Part shown: one piece after another, positions 28,040 through 36,234 of the stretch | How positions within the stretch are numbered: position 1 is the first letter of the stretch | Layout of the letters: each line of letters starts with the position of its first letter | DNA from: Mesorhizobium ventifaucium | Lineage (GTDB): Bacteria; Pseudomonadota; Alphaproteobacteria; Rhizobiales; Rhizobiaceae | Reading direction: 5' to 3' | Assembly (NCBI RefSeq): GCF_935822925.1 | Contig: NZ_CAKXZS010000001.1 | Span: forward strand, 116,903 to 180,902 | Length of the DNA: 64,000 nt | Notes under the pieces: model-generated | Database searches by the model: none | The model's input: only the letters and a program-made list of their open reading frames with translations | What the model was told of the DNA's origin: nothing | Translations under genes and position numbers: made by a program

Positions 28040-28630
28040 GTGCGTCGCCTCGTGTCTGGAGAAGCCAATCCGGCCGACAGCCAGAGCATCGCTGCCATAC
28101 TCGGCGCCGGCAAGGACTCCGTGGGCCGCGAGCAGGCCGAGCGTATCAACGCGCTCGTCTCTCCTGAGAACCGCCAGGCGCTTCGCGATCTTGCGCTGAT
28201 CACCGCCAAGCGCCAGGAGCGCGATGCTACGATGTCGGCGATCGGCGGCCTCGCCGCGGGCGCCGCGATCACCGGCATTCTATCGCGGCCAGCGACTGCC
28301 ATGCAGGCCGCCGTGATCTCGCGCGGGCTGGCGCAACTCGTTACGTCACCAGCGTTCCGGAAATGGGTCACGAACACCAAACAGGCGCATGTCGGGCCGA
28401 TCGGTGACGCGCAGGCCATCGCCTTGACGCCGGGAGCGGTCCACACGATTACCGGCGCACTCGGCGAAAACAACGACGTTCAAACGGCGCTCGACTGGCT
28501 GAACGAAGGGCTTTCGCAGCTCGACGAGGCGGGAAAGCGCGTCGTTCGCCCGCCAAAGGGCACGGGTTCGTGGGAGCAGTATTTCGGTGGCGATGAGATG
28601 ATGGACGCGATCATGCAAAGGCGCCATTAG
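28040..28630 (+). CDS. Unknown protein, possibly a phage-protein fragment
   Basis: 196 aa from a GTG start without a strong ribosome site. It has an alpha-helical region (VSPENRQALRDLALITAKRQ), a small hydrophobic stretch (AIGGLAAGAAITGILSRP), and a C-terminus rich in Gly and Asp. The style recalls the C-terminal ends of large phage virion proteins, so it may be what is left of a longer gene. It starts 70 bp after the nuclease-like gene and its end overlaps the opposing gene by 4 bp. No function assigned. Confidence 0.5.
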   Translation: MRRLVSGEANPADSQSIAAILGAGKDSVGREQAERINALVSPENRQALRDLALITAKRQERDATMSAIGGLAAGAAITGILSRPATAMQAAVISRGLAQLVTSPAFRKWVTNTKQAHVGPIGDAQAIALTPGAVHTITGALGENNDVQTALDWLNEGLSQLDEAGKRVVRPPKGTGSWEQYFGGDEMMDAIMQRRH

Positions 28631-29382
28631 AAACCGTACTCTACGCCCTTGTCTGGAAAAACGCCTATTGCTTGTCTCTGGGCAATCATCTTCGCCTTGA
28701 AGGCTGTAATCCTGGCATCAAATGACGTTACGTCCTCGCCGAACACGGACTGTTGTATGTCAACGAACGCCTTGAGGCACATGCCGCCCACCCAGAGCAT
28801 CCCAAGGAAAAAGTACCTAAAGTCAGCGTCATCTTCTATCGCCTGATAAAAGCTCAAGCTAACCTTTCCGCCCGGGTGTTGGATTACGCGATTTGCCAGG
28901 GCCATTGGATCGGCATGAGCATGCTTGCTGTGGCTGTAGAAAACAGTCTGCAGCGCCACTACAATCGGGGGGATGTCGGCGGGTAAGCCGCTCTTTTCAA
29001 TCTCCTTTCGAATCTTACCCTGCAGGGTGTTGCGGTGTTTGAAGTCGTTCAAATATTGGTCTTCCGTCATCCTGCCTATTGACATCATAACGGCGTAGAA
29101 TGCTGCATCCGTCGCTTGACGGCTCGAGGAAAACCCGTCGCTAGTATGTTGGCGCATGCTCGCGGTGCAGGCTTTCAGCGTCGCAACCCGCGCCAAGTGA
29201 CACAAAGCGTAATATTTCATCTCTCCCTCCCCCATCACCCGGTTGCGATTTTGGAAGTCGTCGAACATTCCTTCCAGTTCGTCCAGGAAGGGAAGATCCT
29301 CTATCAATGTCACGATGGAACCGACGAAGTTGTTTGCGTCGTCGGCCGCCATATATCCGAGCCGCTTAGGTAACGTGGTCAT
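28627..29382 (-). CDS. Unknown protein
   Basis: 251 aa from the ATG giving MTTLPKRLGYMAADD; the frame is open to 29484, but the extra residues are arginine-rich and unlikely. Soluble, helical, with YYALCHLARVATLKAC, FYSHSKHAHADPMALANRVI and RYFFLGMLWVGGMCLKAFVD. I recognise no family. It converges on the phage-like fragment. Codon use is like its neighbours. Confidence 0.6.
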   Translation of the reverse strand: MTTLPKRLGYMAADDANNFVGSIVTLIEDLPFLDELEGMFDDFQNRNRVMGEGEMKYYALCHLARVATLKACTASMRQHTSDGFSSSRQATDAAFYAVMMSIGRMTEDQYLNDFKHRNTLQGKIRKEIEKSGLPADIPPIVVALQTVFYSHSKHAHADPMALANRVIQHPGGKVSLSFYQAIEDDADFRYFFLGMLWVGGMCLKAFVDIQQSVFGEDVTSFDARITAFKAKMIAQRQAIGVFPDKGVEYGF

Positions 29383-29623
29383 CTCTGCAGCACCTTGCGG
29401 CTTGTCGATCAGCCCTCTAACGGCGGACCGGTTCCTGCGGCAAACGTAGGACTTATAGGGTCGCGCGGCAAATGGAGCCAACATCTAGAAGAACCAAGAC
29501 GTGCTCCCGCCGGCAAAGCGCCCTTATGATCGTCGACGAGCCCGCCACACAGACCGCCTTTCCGTGTTCCCTTGACTCTCGCCATGATTGAGCGCCGAAT
29601 AGCCATCTACTTGGGAGGGCGGA

Positions 29624-29755
29624 ATGAAATATCTGATTTTTCTTAGTGTTCTTTTTGGCGCCTATAGCGTTGCCCCGGCGTTCAGCCATGGCGGCGGAAC
29701 AGACTCAAACGGCTGCCACACGAATCATAAAACTGGCCAATATCACTGCCATTAG
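29624..29755 (+). CDS. Small exported YHYH-type protein
   Basis: 43 aa: a signal peptide (MKYLIFLSVLFGAYSVAPAF) then a short mature part with the pattern HGGGTDSNGCHTNHKTGQYH and final CH. This is the GxDxNGCHxNxKTGxYHCH motif of small periplasmic YHYH-domain proteins, whose role is not known. GGGAGGGCGG precedes the ATG. It is 11 bp before the next exported protein gene. Confidence 0.78.
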   Translation: MKYLIFLSVLFGAYSVAPAFSHGGGTDSNGCHTNHKTGQYHCH

Positions 29756-29766
29756 GGCGGCTTACT

Positions 29767-30042
29767 ATGATCAAATGTTTTGCGCTCGCAATCGGACTCG
29801 TTTTGGGCGCGTCCGATGCATATGCTTGGGATGGGACGGATACGACGACTGGCGAGTCTGTTGAGATTGGCAAGGGTAATCTTGTCAGGACGGGCAGGGA
29901 CATCGAAATATTTGATAGTGGTGCTGGCGAATATCGAGACGTAACCGTCGAAAGTATCCGGCGACACGGATCGACAGTTGAAGTCGAGGTCTACGACAAC
30001 GAAAGCGGCGAGTATCGGACTCTTGAAATGGAAGACGACTGA
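29767..30042 (+). CDS. Small exported protein, DUF5334-like
   Basis: 91 aa. Signal peptide MIKCFALAIGLVLGASDAYA with an AYA-type cleavage site, then a mature acidic domain with two similar segments: GTDTTTGESVEIGKGNLVRT and VYDNESGEYRTLEMEDD. The layout fits the DUF5334 family. It lies 11 bp after the YHYH-type gene and the two likely form an operon of secreted small proteins. Function unknown. Confidence 0.75.
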   Translation: MIKCFALAIGLVLGASDAYAWDGTDTTTGESVEIGKGNLVRTGRDIEIFDSGAGEYRDVTVESIRRHGSTVEVEVYDNESGEYRTLEMEDD

Positions 30043-30330
30043 TCTCGCTCATCAACTGCGCTGGCGCAGCGGCCGCGACATCTTCTTGCCAGTTGTTGCC
30101 GGCCATCGGTTCAACGATGTATAGAAGCACCGCCGGCAATCACCGGCGAGCTAGTCGTCATGACGCCTGGAATCATGGAAGAAGGCCCGTGCCATGATGA
30201 GAAGCGGCCGGCCCGTCTAGGTTCGTGATGATCGGCCGCAGGGAAGACTTAAAGCCCCGGCCGTGGCGCGACGGGAGCGACAGCAGATGACTGATTTGGC
30301 CGAAAATTATTCATTGTCCCGGTCCCGGCA
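30043..30330. other. Intergenic stretch, no gene seen
   Basis: 288 bp. A short plus-strand frame from ATG 30287 (MTDLAENYSLSRSRHW, then TAG) could be the lost N-terminus of the next small gene in another frame, which would point to a frameshift near 30330. Nothing else is supported. Confidence 0.35.
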
Positions 30331-30543
30331 TTGGTAGCGACTCTTCTACCTGCGGAACGGGAAAAGGGTGTGCCCCTAACGGAAAGAGAAGTCCTACAAA
30401 TCAGAGATCAGGCTCCGTCCATCGCGATGCCCGCGCATGCCTATCGGGCAGTCATAGAAGCTCGGGGTTACGACGACATTGATCCTGAGAATGTGTGGGA
30501 TGAATGGCAGTTGGCGCGAAAATCGCTTGAGGCAGAGAACTAG
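30331..30543 (+). CDS. Small unknown protein, start uncertain
   Basis: 70 codons from a TTG at 30331. The product LLPAEREKGVPLTEREVLQI followed by RDQAPSIAMP and YDDIDPENVWDEWQ looks like a genuine soluble protein, but no ATG or ribosome site fits. An ATG frame at 30287 ends at the point where this one begins, so an indel may have split a gene of about 85 codons. No family with a known role. Confidence 0.5.
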   Translation: MVATLLPAEREKGVPLTEREVLQIRDQAPSIAMPAHAYRAVIEARGYDDIDPENVWDEWQLARKSLEAEN

Positions 30544-30809
30544 CCTTGGGAAAATTCCACGTCACACCTTGCTGTGCGCGTAGGAATATGTTCCCCTAGG
30601 ATGGTTGAGGCGATCCACTCAAAGGGAGAGCCAACATGGTCAGGCACCAAACACCCCAAGCAACTTTCAGAAGCTGCGATCATCGCAGGGCATTGGTGGC
30701 GCTGAACCAGACGCTGCTCCAGACAGTGAAGGAAGTGACCGGGAGGCCCGCGCCCTGGGTGCAGTGGCACTCGACAGGGCCGGCGCTGCCCCCTGCCTAG
30801 GCAGGCGAC

Positions 30810-31040
30810 CTATTGCGAACGCTCGACCGCAAATGTTGGGGCATCATCTCCCTTGCCTGCCTGGAGAAATTCAACGATGGCAAATAGAAGTTGCTCGGCC
30901 AAGGTCCTATTCATAGCCAGCTCGATCGTGCCGGTGTCGGTCTCCAGTTCGAGGATTCCGATCAAAGGCTCGGCTGATAGGAGTGTGGTGTCGACGTCGA
31001 GAAGTTTGTTGAATCCGGATTTACTGGGCTTGCGTTTCAT
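30810..31040 (-). CDS. Small unknown protein
   Basis: 76 aa starting MKRKPSKSGFNKLLDVDTTL, with a GGGAGG ribosome site 8 bp before the ATG. The basic N-terminus is followed by an acidic, beta-looking core (IGILELETDTGTIELAMN) and a helix (LAEQLLFAIVEFLQ). No family recognised. It lies just upstream of, and on the opposite side from, the ligase gene end. Confidence 0.6.
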   Translation of the reverse strand: MKRKPSKSGFNKLLDVDTTLLSAEPLIGILELETDTGTIELAMNRTLAEQLLFAIVEFLQAGKGDDAPTFAVERSQ

Positions 31041-31098
31041 AGGGCCTCCCTTCTAGCGCCCGTCCCTTGCCTCGCGCTAGGCGCTCCGGCGGAGCGCA

Positions 31099-31992
31099 TT
31101 AAATTCCTTCATCCCAAAAATCCTGCAGCGATGCGTGCCGAAGGTCTTCCTCGCCCTTTAGATGCTTCACGCGGGCCTTGATGCCCGGCTTGACCCACTG
31201 CGTAGCCGGCCGCTTTGGCATGTCCTTGAGCGGTGGCCCGGCATGTTCCTGGACGCGCTTCCACAGCCGCTCACGCATCTCGCGATTGACGCTCGCGAAC
31301 GCACTGCCGACATATTTCCGGGTTCCAGGCTCAGCCATCAGAGCAAACGCCGGCTTGCCCCTCTCGCGTTCAACTCCGAGAAGTTCAAACTCGCTTTCCG
31401 TGAAAGATTTTGTCTTCAGCCAATTGGTAGTAGGGCCGCTGCGATATTTGCTGTCTCGACGCTTTGATACCATCCCCTCCAGGCCGGCCGCGTCGATCAG
31501 ATGATAAATCGCATTAGCCTCGCCCGGCATCGTCTCGCTGAACTGGATGCGGCTGTCAGACCCAATAAGGCCGGCCAAGATTTCCCGCCGATCCTCAAGC
31601 GCCATGTCGCGCAAGTCGTGGCCGTTGAGATGCAGGAGATCGAAGGCGACGAAATAGAGGTCGTGCTGGCGCCGCGTGATGGCCTTGCGCAGCGCGGCAA
31701 AATCCGAAAGGCCAGCCTCATTCAAGACGACGACTTCGCCGTCGACGATGGCGTTCTGTACGTTGAGACCTTTGGCTGCCTCGACCAGATCGCGGTATTT
31801 GGAGGTCCAGTCGAGTCCGCGGCGGGTGAAAATCCGTGCACCGCCGGCGTCGACGATGATCTGGGAGCGATAGCCGTCGAATTTGGCTTCATGCATCCAG
31901 TCATCGCCTTGGGGCGGCTTTGCTACCAAGGTAGGCATCATCGGCGGAATGAACTCGAGCCGGCCGACGCCGGTACTTACAATTTTACGCAC
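31099..31992 (-). CDS. ATP-dependent DNA ligase, short LigC/LigD-ligase type
   Basis: 297 aa. The adenylation lysine lies in EAKFDGYRSQ near residue 37 (KxDG motif), followed by FTRRGLDWT, VDGEVVVLNE, FDLLHLNG, EGMVSKRRDSKYRSG and WLKTK, then a small OB-fold. It contains only the ligase module, without the primase and phosphoesterase modules of full LigD, so it probably seals breaks together with Ku or acts in stationary-phase repair. The start is a GTG at 31992 with a weak ribosome site. No ku gene is in the window. Confidence 0.9.
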   Translation of the reverse strand: MRKIVSTGVGRLEFIPPMMPTLVAKPPQGDDWMHEAKFDGYRSQIIVDAGGARIFTRRGLDWTSKYRDLVEAAKGLNVQNAIVDGEVVVLNEAGLSDFAALRKAITRRQHDLYFVAFDLLHLNGHDLRDMALEDRREILAGLIGSDSRIQFSETMPGEANAIYHLIDAAGLEGMVSKRRDSKYRSGPTTNWLKTKSFTESEFELLGVERERGKPAFALMAEPGTRKYVGSAFASVNREMRERLWKRVQEHAGPPLKDMPKRPATQWVKPGIKARVKHLKGEEDLRHASLQDFWDEGI

Positions 31993-32115
31993 TTATTCGA
32001 TTCTAGGCACCAGGCTTATATTAGCCAGAGTGAACGGAACGTGATTCCGCAGGGCTGCGGAAACAAAATATGCCGGCCAGCGTTCCCATTAATCGAAATC
32101 CACCAGGAGGACGAA

Positions 32116-32304
32116 ATGGCGGATGATAAGAGCAAGCGCGATCTTCGGGATCGCAACAAGGTGTCGGCGGACGATGATTATGAGGTGAGGTTTTTCGCTC
32201 TGCAGAACAACATCACGCCGGAGCAGGTGCGCGAGCTTATCCGCGAGCACGGCAGCGATCGGGCAACTCTGACTGAGGCCGCGAAGGCATTGCCGACTCA
32301 ATGA
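32116..32304 (+). CDS. DUF3606-family small protein
   Basis: 62 aa starting MADDKSKRDLRDRNKVSADD with a strong AGGAGG site 7 bp upstream. The charged N-terminus and the C-terminal VRFFALQNNITPEQVRELI identify the DUF3606 family, common in rhizobia and induced in some stress conditions. Role unknown. It is divergent from the DNA ligase gene and about 120 bp away. Confidence 0.8.
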   Translation: MADDKSKRDLRDRNKVSADDDYEVRFFALQNNITPEQVRELIREHGSDRATLTEAAKALPTQ

Positions 32305-32482
32305 CCAAATTTTCCGACCTGGGGCCGCCGATCACTGGCACGCGACACGGCGAACCCGTGAAGGATGAGGGAGAGCATTTCTTTTCCTGCCGAATTCGAT
32401 TCATGAGTAGCCAGCGCGATGCGCGGGATCGATGGCCTCCGCTCGAAAAAGGCGGTGAAAGCAGGGCCTATTTGCGTTGCGC

Positions 32483-32692
32483 CTACCGACCCAACGGCAG
32501 CTTTGACGCTGAGACAAGTTTGTCCTCGTCAGTGATACCGGCCGCATAATTTGCCAGGATCCGGGACGCGAGAGCCTCACGGAGATGTTCGGAGTCGCCC
32601 TCCCTCTTGAGCCGGTCGAACACGCGGCCCAGCGTAGCTACTTCGGATGCACTGAAGACGCCAAATTCTTTAGCCTTTCGATTAATCGGCAT
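32483..32692 (-). CDS. Small unknown protein
   Basis: 69 aa starting MPINRKAKEFGVFSASEVAT, ending LVSASKLPLGR. The pattern of two predicted helices (VATLGRVFDRLKREG and HLREALASRILANYA) resembles short rhizobial proteins of unknown role. A GGGGGTGG stretch lies before the ATG. An overlapping plus-strand frame (32301-32549) is considered less likely. Confidence 0.5.
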   Translation of the reverse strand: MPINRKAKEFGVFSASEVATLGRVFDRLKREGDSEHLREALASRILANYAAGITDEDKLVSASKLPLGR

Positions 32693-32753
32693 ACCACCCC
32701 CTCCGGCAAAAACATTCTGCGCAACTAATATGATTCAGGATATCTCGGACAAC

Positions 32754-32788
32754 AAAAAAAGCCCGCCGCACCTTTCGGCACGGCGGGC
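32754..32788 (-). terminator. Rho-independent terminator (minus strand)
   Basis: On the minus strand GCCCGCCGTGCC, loop GAAA, then GGTGCGGCGGGC followed by TTTTTTT. The stem is 12 bp with one weak pair. It would end transcripts coming from the right, where a small minus-strand gene lies at 32997-33191. Confidence 0.85.
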
Positions 32789-32996
32789 GAGACTTCGAAG
32801 TCGTTCACCAGGCACAGGGGTGTGGGCGGGGGTAGTGTGCCCGGTGAACCGAAAACCTATGCACGCCGTCGGGACGCGTCTACCAACCGGCGGTTGGAAG
32901 TATTGAGCGCTAGAGTAGAGGAGCGTAGCAGCCCCTCCTCTTTGGCAGCAGCCTCGTTCCCTACGTCGTCGGGCGTGAGCGCACATAGGCGCGGCC

Positions 32997-33191
32997 CTAC
33001 TGATGCCGCGCGAGCCGGTCCATGGGTGCGTTTGCTTCGGCCAAAATAGTCAGCGCTTGCTCGACTTTTTGAGCCGAGGCGTCAGTGCGCTTGATGTGCC
33101 GGATCATTTGCTGCCTCAGCCGCGCGAGCCTTTCGGCGCGATATACATCGCCGTATCTCGCAGTTTCAAGGTGGAGGGTCGCGAGCCTCAT
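32997..33191 (-). CDS. Small unknown basic protein
   Basis: 64 aa starting MRLATLHLETARYGDVYRAE, almost all helix with regularly spaced Arg and Leu (RLARLRQQMIRHIKRTDASA, then KVEQALTILAEA), like a short coiled coil. No good ribosome site. The nearest signal is the minus-strand terminator 210 bp downstream. Family not recognised. Confidence 0.4.
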   Translation of the reverse strand: MRLATLHLETARYGDVYRAERLARLRQQMIRHIKRTDASAQKVEQALTILAEANAPMDRLARHQ

Positions 33192-33330
33192 GGGCGACGA
33201 TTCCGATTATCTAGCAGTAGAATTCGCGAATCCGCCTTTCGTTCCGATGTCCGACCTTGCCTCGCAAAGGGCTGCCGGGGAGCCGCGATGAATGAGCCGC
33301 CTCATTGCCAAAAGATTCCGCAGATGCTGC

Positions 33331-33546
33331 TCAGTCGACCGCGGGGCCAACCAGACGGTAGCGGAAGTGATTGCGGATGTGTGGTCGTTGAAGAAGCGGC
33401 CCTTGGCAAACGCGGCCTTGAACGCGGCAAAGGGTCTCCGGTGGGACGTCCTCAAACTCGTATCGTTTGCCGCCGGCGACGAGCCACACCGAAAGGATTC
33501 TGCTGTCCGGATCGTATTCCGTTTTGCGTATCGAGGTGGATGGCAT
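33331..33546 (-). CDS. KTSC-domain protein with two compensating frameshifts
   Basis: The start MPSTSIRKTEYDPDSRILSV and RYEFEDVPPET are clear KTSC-domain sequence, and the end HIRNHFRYRLV is the usual KTSC C-terminus, both in one frame. Between them the frame gives LCRVQGRVCQGPLLQRP, unlike the family; the next frame over gives FAAFKAAFAKGRFFNDH, which is exactly the expected KTSC sequence. So one small indel near 33440 and a second, opposite one near 33390 cancel. The product is 71 aa with about 16 altered residues, or the assembly has two errors. Confidence 0.65.
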   Translation of the reverse strand: MPSTSIRKTEYDPDSRILSVWLVAGGKRYEFEDVPPETLCRVQGRVCQGPLLQRPHIRNHFRYRLVGPAVD

Positions 33547-33857
33547 GACGGCCGCTCGACCAAAAGACGTCAACGATCGGGTGGGCCGTCGCGTTCCTTG
33601 TTGGGGGTGCGCAAGGCCCAGGAAGGTGGTCCCGGCGACCACGAGGTCAATGGCTTCATGACCACGAAGCCGAACGCTCTTGCCACGGACCTGTCCGCGC
33701 GACCGTGAAGGCCCACTGGACTCTCCGGAGCAAAAAACGCATTGTTCCCGAGGGAGCGGGGACTTGGACAAAATCTCGATATAGTAATCGGTCTGGCCAG
33801 TGGAGGAAGCGCGCTGGCTTAAGGCGGTATCGTGCGCGACTACTCTCGGGCGTGCCG

Positions 33858-34511
33858 ATGCGGCTGGTGTATGTGACCATCGCGGCAGTGGCCGCATTCG
33901 CGACACAGTACTTCCTGCAGCACACCGACGGTTTCCAAGAAGCAGTGAAATGGATCGGCCCGGCTCCCGCTCCGATAGCGGGTGTTGCTTCCGTAATCGA
34001 CGGCGATACGATCGAAATCCGCGGACAGCGTATTCGTTTCAGTGGAATCGACGCCCCGGAGGCCGCGCAACAGTGCGATGACGCCAAGGGCTTCCGCTAC
34101 CAGTGCGGTGCGAAGTCCGCCGCCGCCCTTGACACCTTCCTGGCAGCCTCGAGGCCGGTCCGGTGCACTTTTGTCGCTTGGGACCGCTACGGCCGCTTTC
34201 TTGCCGACTGCTCGCGGGCCGACGGGAAAAGCGTTGCCTCGTGGCTGGTGGAGAACGGCCAGGCGCTCGACTGGCCCCGTTACAGCCAAGGCGGCTATGC
34301 AGGGCAGCAGGCGAAGGCCAAGGCGGCGAAGGTCGGTCTTTGGGCTGGCGAGTTCGAGGCGCCATGGGATTGGCGCGTTGAGCAAGCGGACCATGCCCGA
34401 CCGGCCGTCAGCCAGCCTCTCGGCATCATCAGCCGACAGGTAGTGCAAAGTTACTCGTGCCAGCCGCGGCGGACTTGCTCGAAAATCAGCTCATGCGATG
34501 AAGCCCAGTAG
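33858..34511 (+). CDS. Thermonuclease-like secreted nuclease, interrupted at its Excalibur domain
   Basis: 217 aa to the first stop. An N-terminal hydrophobic segment (LVYVTIAAVAAFATQYFL) serves as signal or anchor. The staphylococcal-nuclease domain follows: ASVIDGDTIEIRGQRIRFSG, IDAPEAAQQC, CTFVAWDRYGRFLADC, WLVENGQALDWPRYS. After it comes the start of an Excalibur calcium-binding domain, CQPRRTCSKISSCDEAQ, then TAG (34509-34511). The same frame continues YLSNCPWGGRLDRDGDGRAC and ETLC to a second TAG at 34584-34586, completing the domain. The ATG at 33858 is chosen because the hydrophobic segment starts there. The nuclease core is intact. Confidence 0.82.
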   Translation: MRLVYVTIAAVAAFATQYFLQHTDGFQEAVKWIGPAPAPIAGVASVIDGDTIEIRGQRIRFSGIDAPEAAQQCDDAKGFRYQCGAKSAAALDTFLAASRPVRCTFVAWDRYGRFLADCSRADGKSVASWLVENGQALDWPRYSQGGYAGQQAKAKAAKVGLWAGEFEAPWDWRVEQADHARPAVSQPLGIISRQVVQSYSCQPRRTCSKISSCDEAQ

Positions 34512-34586
34512 TATCTCAGCAACTGTCCGTGGGGTGGCAGGCTGGACCGCGATGGCGACGGAAGGGCATGCGAGACGCTGTGTTAG
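34512..34586 (+). pseudogene. Rest of the Excalibur domain beyond an in-frame amber codon
   Basis: In the frame of the upstream nuclease, the codons after TAG encode YLSNCPWGGRLDRDGDGRAC and ETLC, the normal second half of an Excalibur domain with the DxDxDG calcium loop. A single base change (for example TAC to TAG) would explain the break. Unless the amber codon is read through, the calcium site is lost. Confidence 0.72.
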
Positions 34587-34599
34587 AGGCAGCCAAGTG

Positions 34600-35100
34600 T
34601 TATGCGAGTGCATCTTGCTTAAGCAAATTGATCTTTTGCCAAACGTCTTTATAGACAAAATGGGCTCTGGCGTAGAGGATTAGAATAGCCAATGGGAGGG
34701 GAACGAAATGCACAATGGTCGTAAAGAGAGCAAGCGGCTCGCCCATGCAAGATTGGTCCACCGCAGCGTAGAACGACCAATATAGGGCCGCCAGCCCGAA
34801 CAAGCATGTGACGGCCGCGCAACACGTTACCCAGGTGGCCAAGCTATCGTCATTGATTACGATCTCTCGCTTTGCCGATTCCAAACGTGCCCGAAGGCTG
34901 CCGGCTGATGAGGGGTTTCTCACCTTTCTTGATGCGATTAACGTTTCGATTGCCGCGATCTGGCGTGCAAGAGGGCCTCGAGGGACAATTGCTAGCTCTT
35001 TGAAAATCGACAGCGCCAAATTTAATCCGAATGCTAGTTGAAGCAGTCCGGAAAACTCATTGAGCCGAAAACACTCTGTTGCGAGCGACTGAGATGCCAT
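34600..35100 (-). CDS. Unknown membrane protein
   Basis: 166 aa with three hydrophobic segments: near residue 18 (GLLQLAFGLNLALSIF), near 92 (CCAAVTCLFGLAALYWSFYA) and near 128 (LFTTIVHFVPLPLAILILYA). The region between the first and second is charged and helical. Its start overlaps the start of the divergent XRE-ImmA gene by 7 bp, so one of the two starts may be wrong, or they share a tight promoter. It may belong functionally to the XRE-ImmA/PIN-like pair. No family recognised. Confidence 0.55.
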   Translation of the reverse strand: MASQSLATECFRLNEFSGLLQLAFGLNLALSIFKELAIVPRGPLARQIAAIETLIASRKVRNPSSAGSLRARLESAKREIVINDDSLATWVTCCAAVTCLFGLAALYWSFYAAVDQSCMGEPLALFTTIVHFVPLPLAILILYARAHFVYKDVWQKINLLKQDALA

Positions 35101-36230
35101 TGAAACTTACCCCCCGACCTTCGGCCGTCGAAAGCATCCGCGGCGCGCGACGATTGTCAATCGAAGCGGTCGCGATTGAGGCGAATATCCGACCAGATTT
35201 GCTGACCGAAATTGAAACGACCCCGACCGATGTGAGCAAGCGGGTGGCGTTCTCACTTGCCTCCGCTCTGGCTGTACCGGTCCAGTTCCTGTTCGCCAAA
35301 AACGTAAAAATCGACGCCAATATGCCCGATTTTCGCACCGCCAATAACAGGCCAGCGGTTCTTACATCGGCAGGACTGACGCGAATCGCGCGCGCTCGTT
35401 CTATCGCCGCCTACCTGGCGGACCGAGCGTTCGAAGACTGCACCAAGTTCGCCAATACGAATAGCGTGACCATCAATCAGCAGTCGACCGCGCAAAAGCT
35501 ACTGAAATCGCTCTATGTCCCCGTCCATCGCCCCGACGGATCGGTAGATCCGACCCTGACGTTCAGAGAGACGCGTGTATCGCTAGAGCGGAAAGGCATC
35601 ATCGTGCTCTGCGATAGGGTAGCGGACCCGTTCCGTGGGTTTTGTTACTCTCCCACCGGTGACTTTCCTATCATCTTCGTGAACACAACCGGACAGCGGC
35701 CCGCTACCAAGCTGTTCACACTGATGCATGAAGTAGTGCATGTGCTCCTTGGCAAAACGGGAGTTTCGGACCCGGCCATTCTCAACAACCAGGTTGAAAG
35801 ATTCTGCAACTCGGTAACTGCCTCGGTCATGATGCCTGCAGAGGAATTTTCCCAAGCCTACAAAAGGGTCGCGGGAAGGGATCCCAGGGCCGTCGTTGAT
35901 ATCCTTTCCAGACGATTTGGCGCCAGTAAGCAGGCGAGCGCCTTACGCGTCTCTGATCTGGACTTGAGCAAAGGCTTTTACGGGGCGTGGTCTGCGACGC
36001 TGCCGTCTAAAATCCCCATGATCGAAGAAGAAGATGAAGGTGAGGAAACCAGCGGGGGCGGTGGGATCAGCTCGCAGATTGCCAGGTTCGGATATCTTCT
36101 GCCTAACATGCTCACTGCCGCCGTCGACAGTAAGGCAATCTCTCAGTTCGATGCGTACCGGCTCACCAATCTGAAGCCAAGTACGATAAAGCAGATCGCC
36201 GCCATCGGTGTTAACCGGCTGGGGCCATAA
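35094..36230 (+). CDS. XRE regulator with ImmA/IrrE metallopeptidase domain
   Basis: 378 aa. Residues 1-70 form a lambda-repressor-like helix-turn-helix (AVESIRGARRLSIEAVAIEA, then IRPDLLTEIET), and the middle carries a zinc metallopeptidase with HEVVH in KLFTLMHEVVHVLLG and a downstream glutamate in FCNSVTASVMMPAEEF. This is the ImmA/IrrE class, which cleaves repressors or acts as an antitoxin with DNA-binding. The last 100 residues include an acidic stretch (IEEEDEGEE) and a helical tail. The PIN-like gene starts 4 bp after it, an order typical of two-gene toxin-antitoxin pairs. Confidence 0.88.
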   Translation: MPLKLTPRPSAVESIRGARRLSIEAVAIEANIRPDLLTEIETTPTDVSKRVAFSLASALAVPVQFLFAKNVKIDANMPDFRTANNRPAVLTSAGLTRIARARSIAAYLADRAFEDCTKFANTNSVTINQQSTAQKLLKSLYVPVHRPDGSVDPTLTFRETRVSLERKGIIVLCDRVADPFRGFCYSPTGDFPIIFVNTTGQRPATKLFTLMHEVVHVLLGKTGVSDPAILNNQVERFCNSVTASVMMPAEEFSQAYKRVAGRDPRAVVDILSRRFGASKQASALRVSDLDLSKGFYGAWSATLPSKIPMIEEEDEGEETSGGGGISSQIARFGYLLPNMLTAAVDSKAISQFDAYRLTNLKPSTIKQIAAIGVNRLGP

Positions 36231-36234
36231 CGGC

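Noticed and set aside
30636..30797. 53-codon plus-strand frame starting MVRHQTPQATF
   Set aside because: Weak ribosome site and no family; kept out for lack of support.
32301..32549. 82-codon plus-strand frame overlapping the DUF3606 stop
   Set aside because: It runs antisense into a more plausible minus-strand gene and has no recognisable sequence.
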